Source: Nitrosospira multiformis (GTDB lineage Bacteria > Pseudomonadota > Gammaproteobacteria > Burkholderiales > Nitrosomonadaceae). Taken from it: a stretch of 58,070 nucleotides of DNA. Under the pieces are notes generated by a model. It was given only the letters and a program-made list of their open reading frames with translations, made no database searches and was not told the origin of the DNA. Each line of letters opens with the position of its first letter. Position 1 is the stretch's first letter. Positions 50,371 through 58,070 of this stretch are shown piece by piece. The position numbers and the translations under genes were made by a program. The stretch lies in assembly GCF_900111585.1 (NCBI RefSeq), contig NZ_FOHI01000013.1:1-58070 (forward strand), written 5' to 3'.

Positions 50371-51681
50371 ATGAAACTATTGCTTGGTCGCATTCTCTCT
50401 TTAGACGTCCGCTACACTTACGCACGGGGTAAGGCATTCTATTACCAGCGCAAAATTCCCAAGGATTTACTTCACCGCTATCCCGGTTCAACTCATATCA
50501 AGGTTAATCTAAAGACCAGCGACCCCGCATTAATTACAAAAAGGGTTCGTGACCTCAATAGACAGCACGAGTCAACGTGGGCAGCACTTCGCGGAAACCC
50601 TGATCTACAGCCATTCAGTATCCGAGAAGCAGCGGTGAAGTTCCCCGCAGAGTATGGGCTGAAACCTCAGTCAGCAGCCAATGATGAGCATACCTTTGGT
50701 CGCCTCATAGATGTCTTTGAAGGGAAACATGAAGCGTATGCCCAGGGTGATGAGGAGTTGTACTGTAGTGCGGAGCCTGAGGAATTCCTGGACCCGGTTG
50801 AACTGGAATCACTCCAATTACTGAATGAGGAGCCTAAGTTTCGCCTTAGCGATGCCCTCCAGCTCTACCTTCACGGCCACAAGAATAAAGATAAAAAGAA
50901 GTTCCGAGCGGATACAGAGAGAGCATGGGGAAGACTAATAACGCTAATTGGGGATAAGGAACTTGAACAAGTAACCCGAGCAGATGCAAATGAATTTGTC
51001 TCCAGGGGAATTGCGGAAGGCGTTAAGACTACAACGATAGAACGACACATAAGTATTCTCAGGGCAATATTCAACGTGGCTATCGTAGAAAGGGAGATAG
51101 CTAAAACAAATCCTTTTCTTCGCTTGAGAATCCCAGGTCTAGGGGAGGATTCAAAGACTAGAGAGCCTTTCGATAATGAGCAGTTAGTTACCCTCGTCCA
51201 GGAGTGCAAGAAAGAGGATGATGATATTCGTTGGTTGCTAGCCCTACAGATAGACCTAGGATGCCGCATAGCTGAAGCTGCGGGACTGACATTGGAGGAC
51301 TTACACCTAGATGTTCCCATTCCATACGTCTCCATTCGCCCTCATCCTTGGCGCACCCTTAAGACTAAATCCAGTAAGCGAAATGTACCCCTGGTAGGAG
51401 TTTCCCTATGGGCAGCACAGAGAATTATCCAGGCAGCACAGCCGGGGCAAACTCATGCTTTCCCCCGGTACACCGATAAGAACGAATGCAAGGCTACTCA
51501 CGCTTCCAATACGCTAAATAAGTGGATTGAGTCCCGGTTAGGGGTCAATAAGACAACTCATGAGTTTCGCCACACCATCAGAGACCGCTTGCGTAATGTG
51601 GGGGCACCAAAGGATATTCAGGATGCAGTGGGAGGATGGGGTAAGGAAGATATTGGGGACAAGTACGGATTGCGAACATGA
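50371..51681 (+). CDS. Second tyrosine integrase, C-terminally shortened
   Basis: The protein (436 residues from ATG 50,371; a GTG at 50,344 is possible) has an N-terminal DUF6538-like start (VRYTYARGKAFYYQRKIPKDL), Arg in LGCRIAEAAGL, the His/Arg box THEFRHTIRDRL, and the catalytic Tyr in IGDKYG. The sequence ends three residues later, at an abrupt rise in GC, where related proteins usually have 10-25 more residues. Likely truncated by a junction, activity uncertain. Confidence 0.8.
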   Translation: MKLLLGRILSLDVRYTYARGKAFYYQRKIPKDLLHRYPGSTHIKVNLKTSDPALITKRVRDLNRQHESTWAALRGNPDLQPFSIREAAVKFPAEYGLKPQSAANDEHTFGRLIDVFEGKHEAYAQGDEELYCSAEPEEFLDPVELESLQLLNEEPKFRLSDALQLYLHGHKNKDKKKFRADTERAWGRLITLIGDKELEQVTRADANEFVSRGIAEGVKTTTIERHISILRAIFNVAIVEREIAKTNPFLRLRIPGLGEDSKTREPFDNEQLVTLVQECKKEDDDIRWLLALQIDLGCRIAEAAGLTLEDLHLDVPIPYVSIRPHPWRTLKTKSSKRNVPLVGVSLWAAQRIIQAAQPGQTHAFPRYTDKNECKATHASNTLNKWIESRLGVNKTTHEFRHTIRDRLRNVGAPKDIQDAVGGWGKEDIGDKYGLRT

Positions 51682-52082
51682 AGCTGTCGGACGGGGAGAT
51701 CATCGAGAACTACCTGCTGCCGGCAAGGCGGTTTGTGGAAGGCACGACAGAAAAACGCAAAGGCCGCGATTGGCTTGAGAACTCAGCCGCGACCAATACG
51801 CGGCAGCCTCAAGTCAAGGCGACCAAAGAAAAAAGCTCCGCTCTTGTCGATCGTTCCGGCCTCTACTTGGCCGGTCTGTCGCGAGCGCGAAGCTCTAAGG
51901 GAAGAATATACACCGATACTGATCTAGTCAAGTACCGCAAGGAGAACCCATTTAACCTCAATATCCACTTTTCCCGTTCGGCGGCACCCGCTGCTAATGT
52001 TGCTAAAGTTGCTAACGACGATCCAACATTAGCAGGATTAGCAACATTAGCATTAGCAACGCCTTCCAGAAGCGGGGGGTGA
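51678..52082 (+). CDS. Hypothetical protein, possibly a fragment
   Basis: The 134-residue protein begins at an ATG within the integrase end. Parts such as KLSDGEIIENYLLPARRF and RIYTDTDLVKYRKENPF look conserved. The last 35 residues are Ala/Thr/Leu-rich and are coded by GCTAA/TTAGC repeats. Probably the remains of a mobile-element gene; no family is recognised. Confidence 0.45.
   Translation: MKLSDGEIIENYLLPARRFVEGTTEKRKGRDWLENSAATNTRQPQVKATKEKSSALVDRSGLYLAGLSRARSSKGRIYTDTDLVKYRKENPFNLNIHFSRSAAPAANVAKVANDDPTLAGLATLALATPSRSGG
51993..52060. repeat. Direct and inverted GTTGCTAA repeats
   Basis: Three GCTAA units (GCTAATGTTGCTAAAGTTGC) face four TTAGC units across a 12-bp spacer, making an imperfect inverted repeat of about 68 bp. 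It may be a binding site of a plasmid-like partition or replication protein, next to ParB debris. Confidence 0.6.
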
Positions 52083-52177
52083 CCCCTTTCCGCGACCGCA
52101 TGGAGCGCATCGTGGATACCCTCTACAACTTTCAGGGCCGCTTCAAGCCCCTGCACGGCAGGTTGCAGCACTCATGA
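52079..52177 (+). pseudogene. Short fragment of a mobile-element gene
   Basis: A 32-residue frame (TPFRDRMERIVDTLYNF, ending LQHS) without a credible start overlaps the next fragment by ATGA. Probably the tail end of a gene upstream of parB. Confidence 0.35.
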
Positions 52178-52419
52178 CTGCCTTGAATCTCGACATGGCC
52201 GACTGGCGGGAGCAACAATGGAGAATTACCTCTCGCATGTCCCGAAAGACCGGATCCTTGCGATTGTGGCTGAAGCGGTATCGCCCCCACATGCGCAAAG
52301 CATGAACGGACTCAAGAAAAGTCGATCTGGCGCGGCAAGCGGAACAGGTTTTATCCGGTTTGCGATGGGTGCCGGATAACTTCAAGGCAGTTAAACCGCA
52401 GCAAGAGCAGAAGTCCTGA
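52174..52419 (+). pseudogene. ParB-family C-terminal remnant with frameshifts
   Basis: The pieces LNLDMADW, ENYLSHVPKDRILAIVAEAVSPPHAQ and VDLARQAEQVLSGLRWVPDNF match the C-terminal half of the plasmid/ICE ParB family in order, but in different frames. An extra A in the A-run at 52,315-52,318 causes one shift. The gene is dead. It shows that a plasmid-like or integrative element was here. Confidence 0.65.
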
Positions 52420-52484
52420 TCATCGCAGACCCCCTTCACAGGGGGGCGACAACCGAAGATTTTTGCGCGTGCAAAAATGAAACC

Positions 52485-52688
52485 TTACGCAGTTTGAATG
52501 TTTGATGCCTGCCTGCCCTTTGGCCCTTGGGTAACCTCAAACGTTACTTTTTGACCTTCTTTCAGCGTTTTGAATCCGGACATTCCGATTGCCGAGAAGT
52601 GCGCGAACAAATCCTCGCTGCCGTCATCAGGGGTAATGAAGCCAAAGCCTTTTGAATCGTTGAACCACTTTACTGTGCCAATTGTCAT
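52485..52688 (-). CDS. Cold-shock protein (CspA family), second copy
   Basis: The 67-residue protein begins [25 protein letters not shown]1 and RNP2 (KGFGFI, DLFAHF) are intact. About ten residues differ from the protein at 32,236-32,439. Both genes have a related leader. The gene sits outside the phage modules. Confidence 0.97.
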   Translation of the reverse strand: MTIGTVKWFNDSKGFGFITPDDGSEDLFAHFSAIGMSGFKTLKEGQKVTFEVTQGPKGRQASNIQTA

Positions 52689-52884
52689 TTTTATTTCCTA
52701 TACATATCAATCAAAAAAATACCCTTGTTGTCACGGCTGACCACATCTTGTCAATCTGTAAGAGAGGAATATGTTCGCTCCGTACCTAAGAAATCGATGC
52801 GTTCAAGATCATCCCTTACTTAAAATCATTTTTGCATATAACTGCCCTCTATCCCTATGCTATGTTTAGCAGATTCTTGGAAAG

Positions 52885-53001
52885 CTAAAAGAAGCCGTGA
52901 TACAGGATCACGGAAATACCGAATATGACAGCTGCAGTACCCAATATGACAACTACATTACCAAATATAGCAGCAACAGTAAGGATAATTTTTCGCTTCA
53001 T
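52885..53001 (-). CDS. 38-aa single-pass membrane peptide
   Basis: The product starts MKRKIILTVAAIFG and is a single hydrophobic helix (residues 5-33) with a basic N-terminus and short polar end (YHGFF). AGGAAAAG lies 8-9 bases before ATG. It is in the region between csp and a phage gene. Similar peptides can be toxins or membrane modulators, but nothing here proves this. Confidence 0.5.
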   Translation of the reverse strand: MKRKIILTVAAIFGNVVVILGTAAVIFGISVILYHGFF

Positions 53002-53372
53002 TACATTACTTTTCCTGGGAAAGGGGAGCGTGCAGGGAGTCGCGATGCCTTTTAAACAGAAGGCCCTTGGGCTACCCCCATTACAGAATGGTTATTATGG
53101 TTGTACTAGGATGATATAGCGCGGAAAAGGCTGAAAACGGACGATAGACGGAATGGCTCGAAATTTCCTTGATCTCTTGCATGGTTTGCGCGATGTATCC
53201 TTCGCATTAGGGCGCGCATTATTCCCTAATCCTTGGAATTTGTCGATATAACTTTTACCGGTAAGCCTCAAGCTCCTGAAAAATTAGTTCAGGTTTTGGA
53301 AGAAGAACTACCCTTACAAAAGGGAATGGGAAATTTCCCGAAATAACCAACCGCAGTTACAGGAGAACGATA
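53002..53372. other. Gene-free stretch
   Basis: No gene, repeat or RNA is recognised. AGGAGA before 53,373 serves the following gene. Confidence 0.4.
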
Positions 53373-53633
53373 ATGAGCAACAACGGTGGACCTGCTTTTC
53401 CTGCTGAATGGACTAACACGGGCGACCAGAACAGGACAGCGCCAAATGGCGTTGTCGTCGCCCCCGGCGAAACTGTACAACTACATGGCATGTCGCTCAG
53501 GGATTGGTTCGCGGGACAAGCCATGCAAGGGCTGATTGCGGACACGGAGTTTCCCCTTGACCACGATGGGCTGGCAAAAGCGGCATACGACATTGCAGAT
53601 GCCATGCTCGAAGCAAGGAAGCAGTCCCGTTAA
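53373..53633 (+). CDS. Phage hypothetical protein
   Basis: The 86-residue protein has GGPAFP near its start, MSLRDWFAGQAMQGL and YDIADAMLEARK at its end, the pattern of small phage proteins often found with early genes. AGGAGA precedes ATG. Function unknown. Confidence 0.75.
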   Translation: MSNNGGPAFPAEWTNTGDQNRTAPNGVVVAPGETVQLHGMSLRDWFAGQAMQGLIADTEFPLDHDGLAKAAYDIADAMLEARKQSR

Positions 53634-53791
53634 ACCTACCTAAGGTATCGCGATCAACGCGAGTTCCTCAACCGCGGCGATCCCTTAGAGCACTGCGGGA
53701 AATCCGGCAGCGACGGTAAAATTAATCGAATGATGCATTAGGCGAACCATAGCCAAAACAAACACTCAATAGAGAGTTACAGAGGGATCTC

Positions 53792-53890
53792 ATGTTACAG
53801 ATGGATCTCCTGTATCAGCAACAGCGACTCGACAACATGCGGCAACAAGGTAATTACAACCATGGAATGCCCCATCCTGGCAGATTCTAG
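53792..53890 (+). CDS. Possible 32-aa peptide
   Basis: ATG follows AGAGGG by 5 bases. The product is Gln- and Arg-rich (QMDLLYQQQRLDNMRQQ) and could be the end of a phage protein or a real small protein. Weak support. Confidence 0.25.
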   Translation: MLQMDLLYQQQRLDNMRQQGNYNHGMPHPGRF

Positions 53891-54009
53891 GCCTGCACGG
53901 AAGTGAACAGGCGAGCTTTAGAGGCCAGAGGGAGGAGTTCCATATCAAAAAAGCCTGCCAAGACATAGGGTTTTTATCCCCACCAACCCGCTTCGGCGGT
54001 TTTTTATTT

Positions 54010-54132
54010 CCATACGTTAAGTATTTAACGGTAGAGCCTTTCTTATATTGTTAACCTGCTCACTCGTTTTTCTCTTCTCAAAGAGGGAGACGAATGCAGT
54101 ATCCACGCCCGGCGTTTGCCGGGCTTTTTTGT
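54010..54132 (+). ncRNA. Repeat family A, copy A5 (putative small RNA)
   Basis: In + orientation: CATACGTTAAGTATTTAACGG, TATATTGTTAACCTGCTCACTCG, an 11-bp stem including G-T pairs (TCGTTTTTCTC / GAGGGAGACGA), ATGCAGTATCC, and GCCCGGCGTTTGCCGGGC followed by T6. It is the clearest copy of the palindromic end. Confidence 0.5.
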
Positions 54133-54325
54133 TGCCGCAATCTGATTCGGTTTTCTTTTTGGATGATGATCTAAACCAAAATACAGGAGGCAGCAAGACT
54201 CTATCTGGAGTTGACGTTTGATGCTGTAAAAGAGCTGAGCAAAGTAGCGGTAGCGGCGGTACCAATAGCTAGACGGCTTTAGTAAGGAGAAAGCGATATA
54301 GGCGCCCATCCTTTGCTTTTTAAAG

Positions 54326-54802
54326 TTATTTCCTGGAACGGCTGGTTATGCTTTTGGTGGGAGAGGAGGGTTTAATTTCTTGATTTTCAGCTTTTTTGAG
54401 GGTGACTTCTAGAACTCTCTCATCTGGAAGATTTATTCTCATGACGTATGTTGAACCATTCCTGTGCAAGGATTGTTTAACACGCACATAGACGCCATTG
54501 AGGTCTTTGGCTAATTGGGACAGTCCAGATTTGAATTTTTCGTAATCGACAATAATTTTGTAAAGACCCGCGAGCGATGCGCCAATAGTAATGGTAGTGA
54601 TAACGCAACCGAGCTCGTATTCAGTTCGGATAACCCCAACGTCTTCCGCATAGGGGCTCCCTGCGAGGCGTGATAGGAATAGCTCAGAGACTTGAGACGC
54701 CACGTATTCCGCTTCCTCAAGGGAAAGAGAGTCGCCTGGGGTGACATTTGTGCAGTAGGTAACAGCCCCAATCTCGTATAGTTCCAAGACTTTTTCCCGC
54801 AA
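54326..54802 (-). CDS. Hypothetical protein with a central hydrophobic segment
   Basis: The 158-residue protein has one hydrophobic segment (about 68-87, CVITTITIGASLAGLYKII) between two soluble parts. The C-terminal part is basic. GGGA lies before the ATG. No family recognised. Confidence 0.55.
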   Translation of the reverse strand: MREKVLELYEIGAVTYCTNVTPGDSLSLEEAEYVASQVSELFLSRLAGSPYAEDVGVIRTEYELGCVITTITIGASLAGLYKIIVDYEKFKSGLSQLAKDLNGVYVRVKQSLHRNGSTYVMRINLPDERVLEVTLKKAENQEIKPSSPTKSITSRSRK

Positions 54803-54885
54803 TCGATTGTAGTTTTAAGAAATGCTTATAAAAGAAAAGTATAGATGTGGGACCAAAATTTGGAGAGAAATCTGTTGAGCATAAA

Positions 54886-55113
54886 TTAAAGCCCCGTCTG
54901 TTTTGGAGACTCAGAATCGCCAAATTTGTCGGCACAGGCTTCATCAATCGCTCGTGCAGCAAGATCACTGCCAATACCCTTCATATGCTGAAGAATACAG
55001 TCATTATAGTTAGTAGCTTCTGGTACACGATGGTTATTGGATTCCGTCTGGCGATTACAAGAAGCAATTTGAGTAAGTAATAATAAGAGGACTATGGGAG
55101 TCAGCGATCTCAT
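54886..55113 (-). CDS. Small lipoprotein
   Basis: The 75-residue protein has a lipoprotein signal (TPIVLLLLLTQIASC, lipobox Cys19) and a mature domain with two Cys (YNDCILQHMKGIGSDLAARAIDEACADKF), a pattern seen in small exported proteins of unknown role. Confidence 0.7.
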   Translation of the reverse strand: MRSLTPIVLLLLLTQIASCNRQTESNNHRVPEATNYNDCILQHMKGIGSDLAARAIDEACADKFGDSESPKQTGL

Positions 55114-55635
55114 TATTTATCCTTGTGTTGCTTCGGTTTTATCGTCTGACGAACAGAGTTTGAATTAAACACTTCTTCATTCAGCCATATTATAGCTATG
55201 GATAGGGTTGCAGGTATGATTGTTGAATCAATTTCAAGTGTTTGACATAACTTGGTTCCATAAACAGTAATGGAATTATGGAGTTTCAGCCTGAGAGCGC
55301 AGGAGATTGCCAGGCGATCATGATGAAATAGGCGGTCTTTCGATCAGAATTCTTTTGCAGAATTATTAAAAATTTTGTTTTGAGGCTAAAGTTGCACAAA
55401 AAGTTGACGTTGATCAACCAAAACCAGCATAACCTGCTATCGGTATCACATCCCCAGCATCGTTTGCGCAGGTTATACACCCCCGCTGGATATCTCCCGA
55501 GCTGGTGTATTCTGCTGTAGGAAAATTTCTTACACAGAAATGCTGTCATTTTCTACACCCAAATCGGACAACCTCCGGTTTTTTCTCCCCTTCCAAACCT
55601 CCACAATGCAGCCATTCACTGTGATGGAGGTAAAA
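55114..55635. promoter_or_regulatory. flhDC control region
   Basis: The long region before flhD contains an FNR/CRP-like box (55,404-55,417) and a dyad near 55,515-55,537 (CTGTAGGAAAATTTC). No gene is seen. Long regulated leaders are usual for flhDC. Confidence 0.6.
55404..55417. promoter_or_regulatory. FNR/NnrR-type box upstream of flhD
   Basis: TTGACGTTGATCAA fits TTGAY-N4-RTCAA. It lies about 220 bp upstream of the flhD start and overlaps the palindrome GTTGATCAAC. Confidence 0.5.
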
Positions 55636-55953
55636 ATGCAAACCAACGAACTGACAGCGGAAATCAAGGACTTTAATCTGACTTATCTCATGCTGGCCCA
55701 GCAAATGGTAATCGCCGACAAGGATATGGCGATTTTCAGGCTGGGGATAAGCAAGGACATCGCCGATATCCTGGAAGTGCTGACTCCAGGGCAGATACTC
55801 AAGCTGGCAAACTCCAACATGATGCTGTGCCGGATACGTTTCGACGACAATTTGGTCTTCGGCATGCTTGCCAATTACACCAAAGACAAATTGATGGCGC
55901 AATCCCATACGGCAATCCTGCTTGCAGGACAGCCGGTTGAAGAAATTTCATAA
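55636..55953 (+). CDS. flhD: Flagellar transcriptional regulator FlhD
   Basis: The start at 55,636 follows GGAGG by 5 bases and gives 105 residues, the usual length. EIKDFNLTYLMLAQQMVIADKDMAIFRLGIS is a conserved FlhD segment. With FlhC it forms the FlhD4C2 activator of flagellar class 2 genes. Confidence 0.96.
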   Translation: MQTNELTAEIKDFNLTYLMLAQQMVIADKDMAIFRLGISKDIADILEVLTPGQILKLANSNMMLCRIRFDDNLVFGMLANYTKDKLMAQSHTAILLAGQPVEEIS

Positions 55954-56035
55954 GTATTTCCTGAAATATTTGCCGAGAATTTCCTGGGGAAGCGAGCTTC
56001 TCGGGTTTGAGGACAAGGAGAAGGGGGAATCAGTT

Positions 56036-56581
56036 ATGCGCAAGAAAAGCATTGTGTCGGAAGCCAACGAAATAAAGACAGCGATCGAGTTGATTCGCCT
56101 GGGTGCGCGTCTTCAGTTACTGGAGTCTGAAACCACCCTGAGCCGCGAGCGGCTGATCAAACTTTATAAGGAACTGAAAGGCGTTTCCCCCCCCAAGGGA
56201 ATGCTGCCGTTTTCCACCGATTGGTTTCTTACGTGGCAGCCCAATATACATTCCTCCGTATTCGCTGACATTTACCGCTATCTGATTGCTCATGGCGACT
56301 GCCGGGGAATCAGCGCAATCATCAAGAGCTATAAGCTTTATCTGGAGCACTGCAAGGTCTGCGAGATGGAGCCGATACTCAGCCTGACGCGGGCATGGAC
56401 GCTGGTGCGCTTCTTTGAAAGCAAATTGATGCAGACCACTGCATGCAATCAATGCGGGGGGCATTTCGTGGTGCACGCGAACGATCTCCATCACCGCTAC
56501 GTTTGCGGGCTGTGCCATATGCCTTCCCGAGCCGGCAAAACCAACAAGGCGCGGACAGCGATGGTGGCAGAAGCAGCTTAA
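56036..56581 (+). CDS. flhC: Flagellar transcriptional regulator FlhC
   Basis: The 181-residue protein starts after AAGGGGG and has zinc-binding cysteines CNQC and CGLC (about 137-160), needed for FlhDC. The N-terminus (EANEIKTAIELIRLGARLQLLE) is typical. It follows flhD by 82 bases. Confidence 0.96.
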   Translation: MRKKSIVSEANEIKTAIELIRLGARLQLLESETTLSRERLIKLYKELKGVSPPKGMLPFSTDWFLTWQPNIHSSVFADIYRYLIAHGDCRGISAIIKSYKLYLEHCKVCEMEPILSLTRAWTLVRFFESKLMQTTACNQCGGHFVVHANDLHHRYVCGLCHMPSRAGKTNKARTAMVAEAA

Positions 56582-56948
56582 GCTGTAGCACCTAGCGCTC
56601 CCATACTCGCGCAGCTCCTTTTTTTCCGCGCGGAGGACATTGTTCTCCGCCAGCGTCCAATTTCTTTCTCTCCTGAGCCGGAATTCTTTCCGGCTGTTTT
56701 TTGCTTTTTTCCGCTTACTTTCCGGGAAGCAATCAACACACGTGTCGATGGACTAAAGTCCGCCGGGTTTGACCCGTTATAGAGAACACATCCAGGATTT
56801 TGCTGCGTTACCGCAGTTTTGCCGTAGAAGAGCCGTGATGAGGCGGAGAGGCAACATTGCTTGAGCCAGGCGCTCTGGACTACCGGTGTGCTTCTAAAAT
56901 TACCTATTCCAGCAGTGCAATAGTCAATACAGGAAATATCAGAAAAAG
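56582..56948. other. flhC-motA intergenic region
   Basis: Contains the terminator at 56,676 and presumably the FlhDC-dependent motA promoter. No gene seen. Confidence 0.5.
56676..56710 (+). terminator. Intrinsic terminator after flhDC
   Basis: AGCCGGAA, loop TTCT, TTCCGGCT, then GTTTTTTGCTTTTTT. It separates flhDC from motAB. Confidence 0.85.
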
Positions 56949-57809
56949 ATGTTGGTCATTATTGGATCTCTCATCGTGCTGGGGTCGGTGTTCGGTGGTT
57001 TTGCTTTGACTGGCGGACACTTGGCTGCACTGTTTCAACCGGTCGAGCTTCTCATGATCGGGGGTGCGGCAATGGGCGCATTTACCCTGGGCAATACGAA
57101 AAAAGCCCTCAAGGCCACCTTCAAGTCACTTCCCAAGGTTGTGCAACCTCCCCGGTACACCAAAGCCTTGTATATGGACCTGATGGCGCTGCTCTATGAT
57201 CTTCTGGTCAAGGTTCGCAAGGAAGGATTGATGTCGATCGAGCCTGATGTCGACGATCCCAATGAAAGCGCGATTTTTGCCAATTATCCCGATATTCTTG
57301 CCGAGCCCGTTGCGCTCGAGTTCTTGACCGACTACCTTCGTCTCATGGTGGCAGGCAATCTCAACGCGTTCGAGCTGGAAAATCTGATGGACAACGAAAT
57401 AGAGACTCATCACCAGGAAGGCGAAATTCCCGTGCATTGCATAAGTCGGTTGGCAGACAGCATGCCGGCATTCGGCATCGTTGCGGCGGTAATGGGGGTG
57501 ATTCATACCATGGCATCCGTGGGACTGCCCCCCTCGGAACTGGGTGTGCTTGTCGCTCAAGCGCTCGTGGGAACTTTCCTCGGTATTCTTCTCGGGTATG
57601 GGTTTGTCGGGCCCTTTGCCTCGATACTGGAACAGAGGCTCAATGAATCGACGAAGATACTGCAATGCATCCGGGTCACCTTGCTGGCAAGCATCAATGG
57701 TTATACTCCTGCACTGGCAGTCGAATTTGGACGAAAGGTGCTCTACTCGACGGAGCGGCCCAGTTTCTCTGAACTGGAAAGCCATGTCAGACGGGCAAAA
57801 GACAAATAA
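56949..57809 (+). CDS. motA: Flagellar stator protein MotA
   Basis: The 286-residue protein has four membrane segments (about 2-22, 30-50, 170-190, 200-220). GGAAMGAFTLGN, MPAFGIVAAVMGVIHTM and GTFLGILLGYGFVGPF are MotA motifs. It forms the proton channel with MotB. It is intact and full length. Confidence 0.97.
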   Translation: MLVIIGSLIVLGSVFGGFALTGGHLAALFQPVELLMIGGAAMGAFTLGNTKKALKATFKSLPKVVQPPRYTKALYMDLMALLYDLLVKVRKEGLMSIEPDVDDPNESAIFANYPDILAEPVALEFLTDYLRLMVAGNLNAFELENLMDNEIETHHQEGEIPVHCISRLADSMPAFGIVAAVMGVIHTMASVGLPPSELGVLVAQALVGTFLGILLGYGFVGPFASILEQRLNESTKILQCIRVTLLASINGYTPALAVEFGRKVLYSTERPSFSELESHVRRAKDK

Positions 57810-57830
57810 GAAAGGGGAAAGAGGTCAGTC

Positions 57831-57998
57831 GTGGCCCAGACGCAGCATCGTATCGTCATAAAGAAGGTAAGGAGGCAAAGCCAGGGGCACGGAGGCCAGT
57901 GGAAGATTGCCTATGCAGATTTTGTAACTGCGATGATGGCGTTCTTTCTGCTTATGTGGCTGCTCGGTTCCGCGATGTCACCGGCAAATGTAAATTGA
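57831..57998 (+). pseudogene. motB: motB 5' end, interrupted after about 53 codons
   Basis: The GTG start, 21 bases after motA, is followed by [19 protein letters not shown] and [15 protein letters not shown], the MotB membrane helix with its proton-binding Asp (YAD). The frame ends at TGA in AATTGATACAG, where MotB homology has stopped. The periplasmic OmpA-like domain is missing from the window. An insertion at about 57,989 explains this. Confidence 0.8.
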
Positions 57999-58070
57999 TA
58001 CAGGGTGGCAAGTGAGAATTGATACACCTCGACATAGGGATAATTGCCGCTTTTTGAGCGGCGATGTTTT
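57989..58070. mobile_element. Putative end of an insertion sequence (IS21-like)
   Basis: TGTAAATTGATACAGGGTGG begins where MotB ends. Repeated AATTGATACA segments at 57,993 and 58,018 resemble the multiple terminal repeats of IS21-type elements. No transposase lies in the remaining 80 bp, so the identity is uncertain. Confidence 0.55.

Larger units (their letters stand above)
53634..54325. other. Mostly gene-free stretch with repeat A5
   Basis: It contains a possible 32-codon frame at 53,792, a terminator-like hairpin (CCCGCTTCGGCGG, T6) at about 53,988-54,006 and family-A copy A5. Otherwise nothing is seen. Confidence 0.45.

Overview
The window looks like a chromosomal segment of a Gram-negative betaproteobacterium, most likely an ammonia oxidiser of the Nitrosomonadaceae (Nitrosospira-like). 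This is inferred from a FlhDC-MotAB flagellar cluster, two PEP-CTERM exported proteins, a porin of the OprO/OprP type, a di-haem cytochrome c, alpha-type EF-P and CstA, on moderately GC-rich DNA cut by AT-richer phage DNA. No taxonomic marker gene such as 16S rRNA is present, so the genus is a guess.

Layout. 1-12,850 is ordinary chromosome: PEP-CTERM protein, ybdD-cstA, 3-methyladenine glycosylase, EamA transporter, porin, divergent efp and family-5 uracil-DNA glycosylase, tautomerase-uvrC, pgsA. 13,099-13,437 holds a strong promoter, tRNA-Gly(GCC) and tRNA-Cys(GCA). The 3' half of tRNA-Cys is repeated perfectly (44 bp) at 20,508-20,551. The roughly 7.1 kb between is a decayed integrated element: broken integrase, 5'-truncated repeat-rich tail protein, frameshifted acetyltransferase, two polyproline micro-proteins beside a membrane protein, a Cas2-like SinR-family protein, and a phage structural gene with an in-frame amber codon. 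A second decayed element abuts it on the right (integrase C-terminus at 20,613, NinX-like protein, ncRNA-like repeats).

24,000-36,560 is again chromosome-like: KGG-repeat stress protein, DUF72 protein, cupin, UdgX, a three-gene histidine kinase/response regulator cluster, CHRD/PEP-CTERM protein, cold-shock protein, Tat-exported SDR oxidoreductase and a RoxA-like di-haem cytochrome.

38,357-50,301 is an element inserted at tRNA-Leu(UAA): P4-type integrase, small DNA-binding proteins (excisionase-like, AlpA, HTH), a replication-type protein whose gene ends in iterons, then HK97 major capsid protein, prohead protease, portal and P27-type small terminase. No large terminase is seen. Two tail genes follow, the second truncated, and then a retropepsin-like protease gene next to a 139-bp tandem duplication. 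The order capsid-protease-portal-TerS with AlpA and no tail operon resembles capsid-forming phage-inducible islands (cf-PICIs), so this may be a degraded satellite of that kind. A second integrase, ParB debris and a second cold-shock gene follow to about 53,600.

A family of about 125-bp elements (five copies), each with a palindromic end, a hairpin with compensatory changes and a terminator-like hairpin, is scattered only through the accessory regions and could encode small RNAs. The right end holds flhD, flhC and motA. motB is cut after about 53 codons by what looks like the end of an insertion sequence, so the flagellar stator may be disabled.
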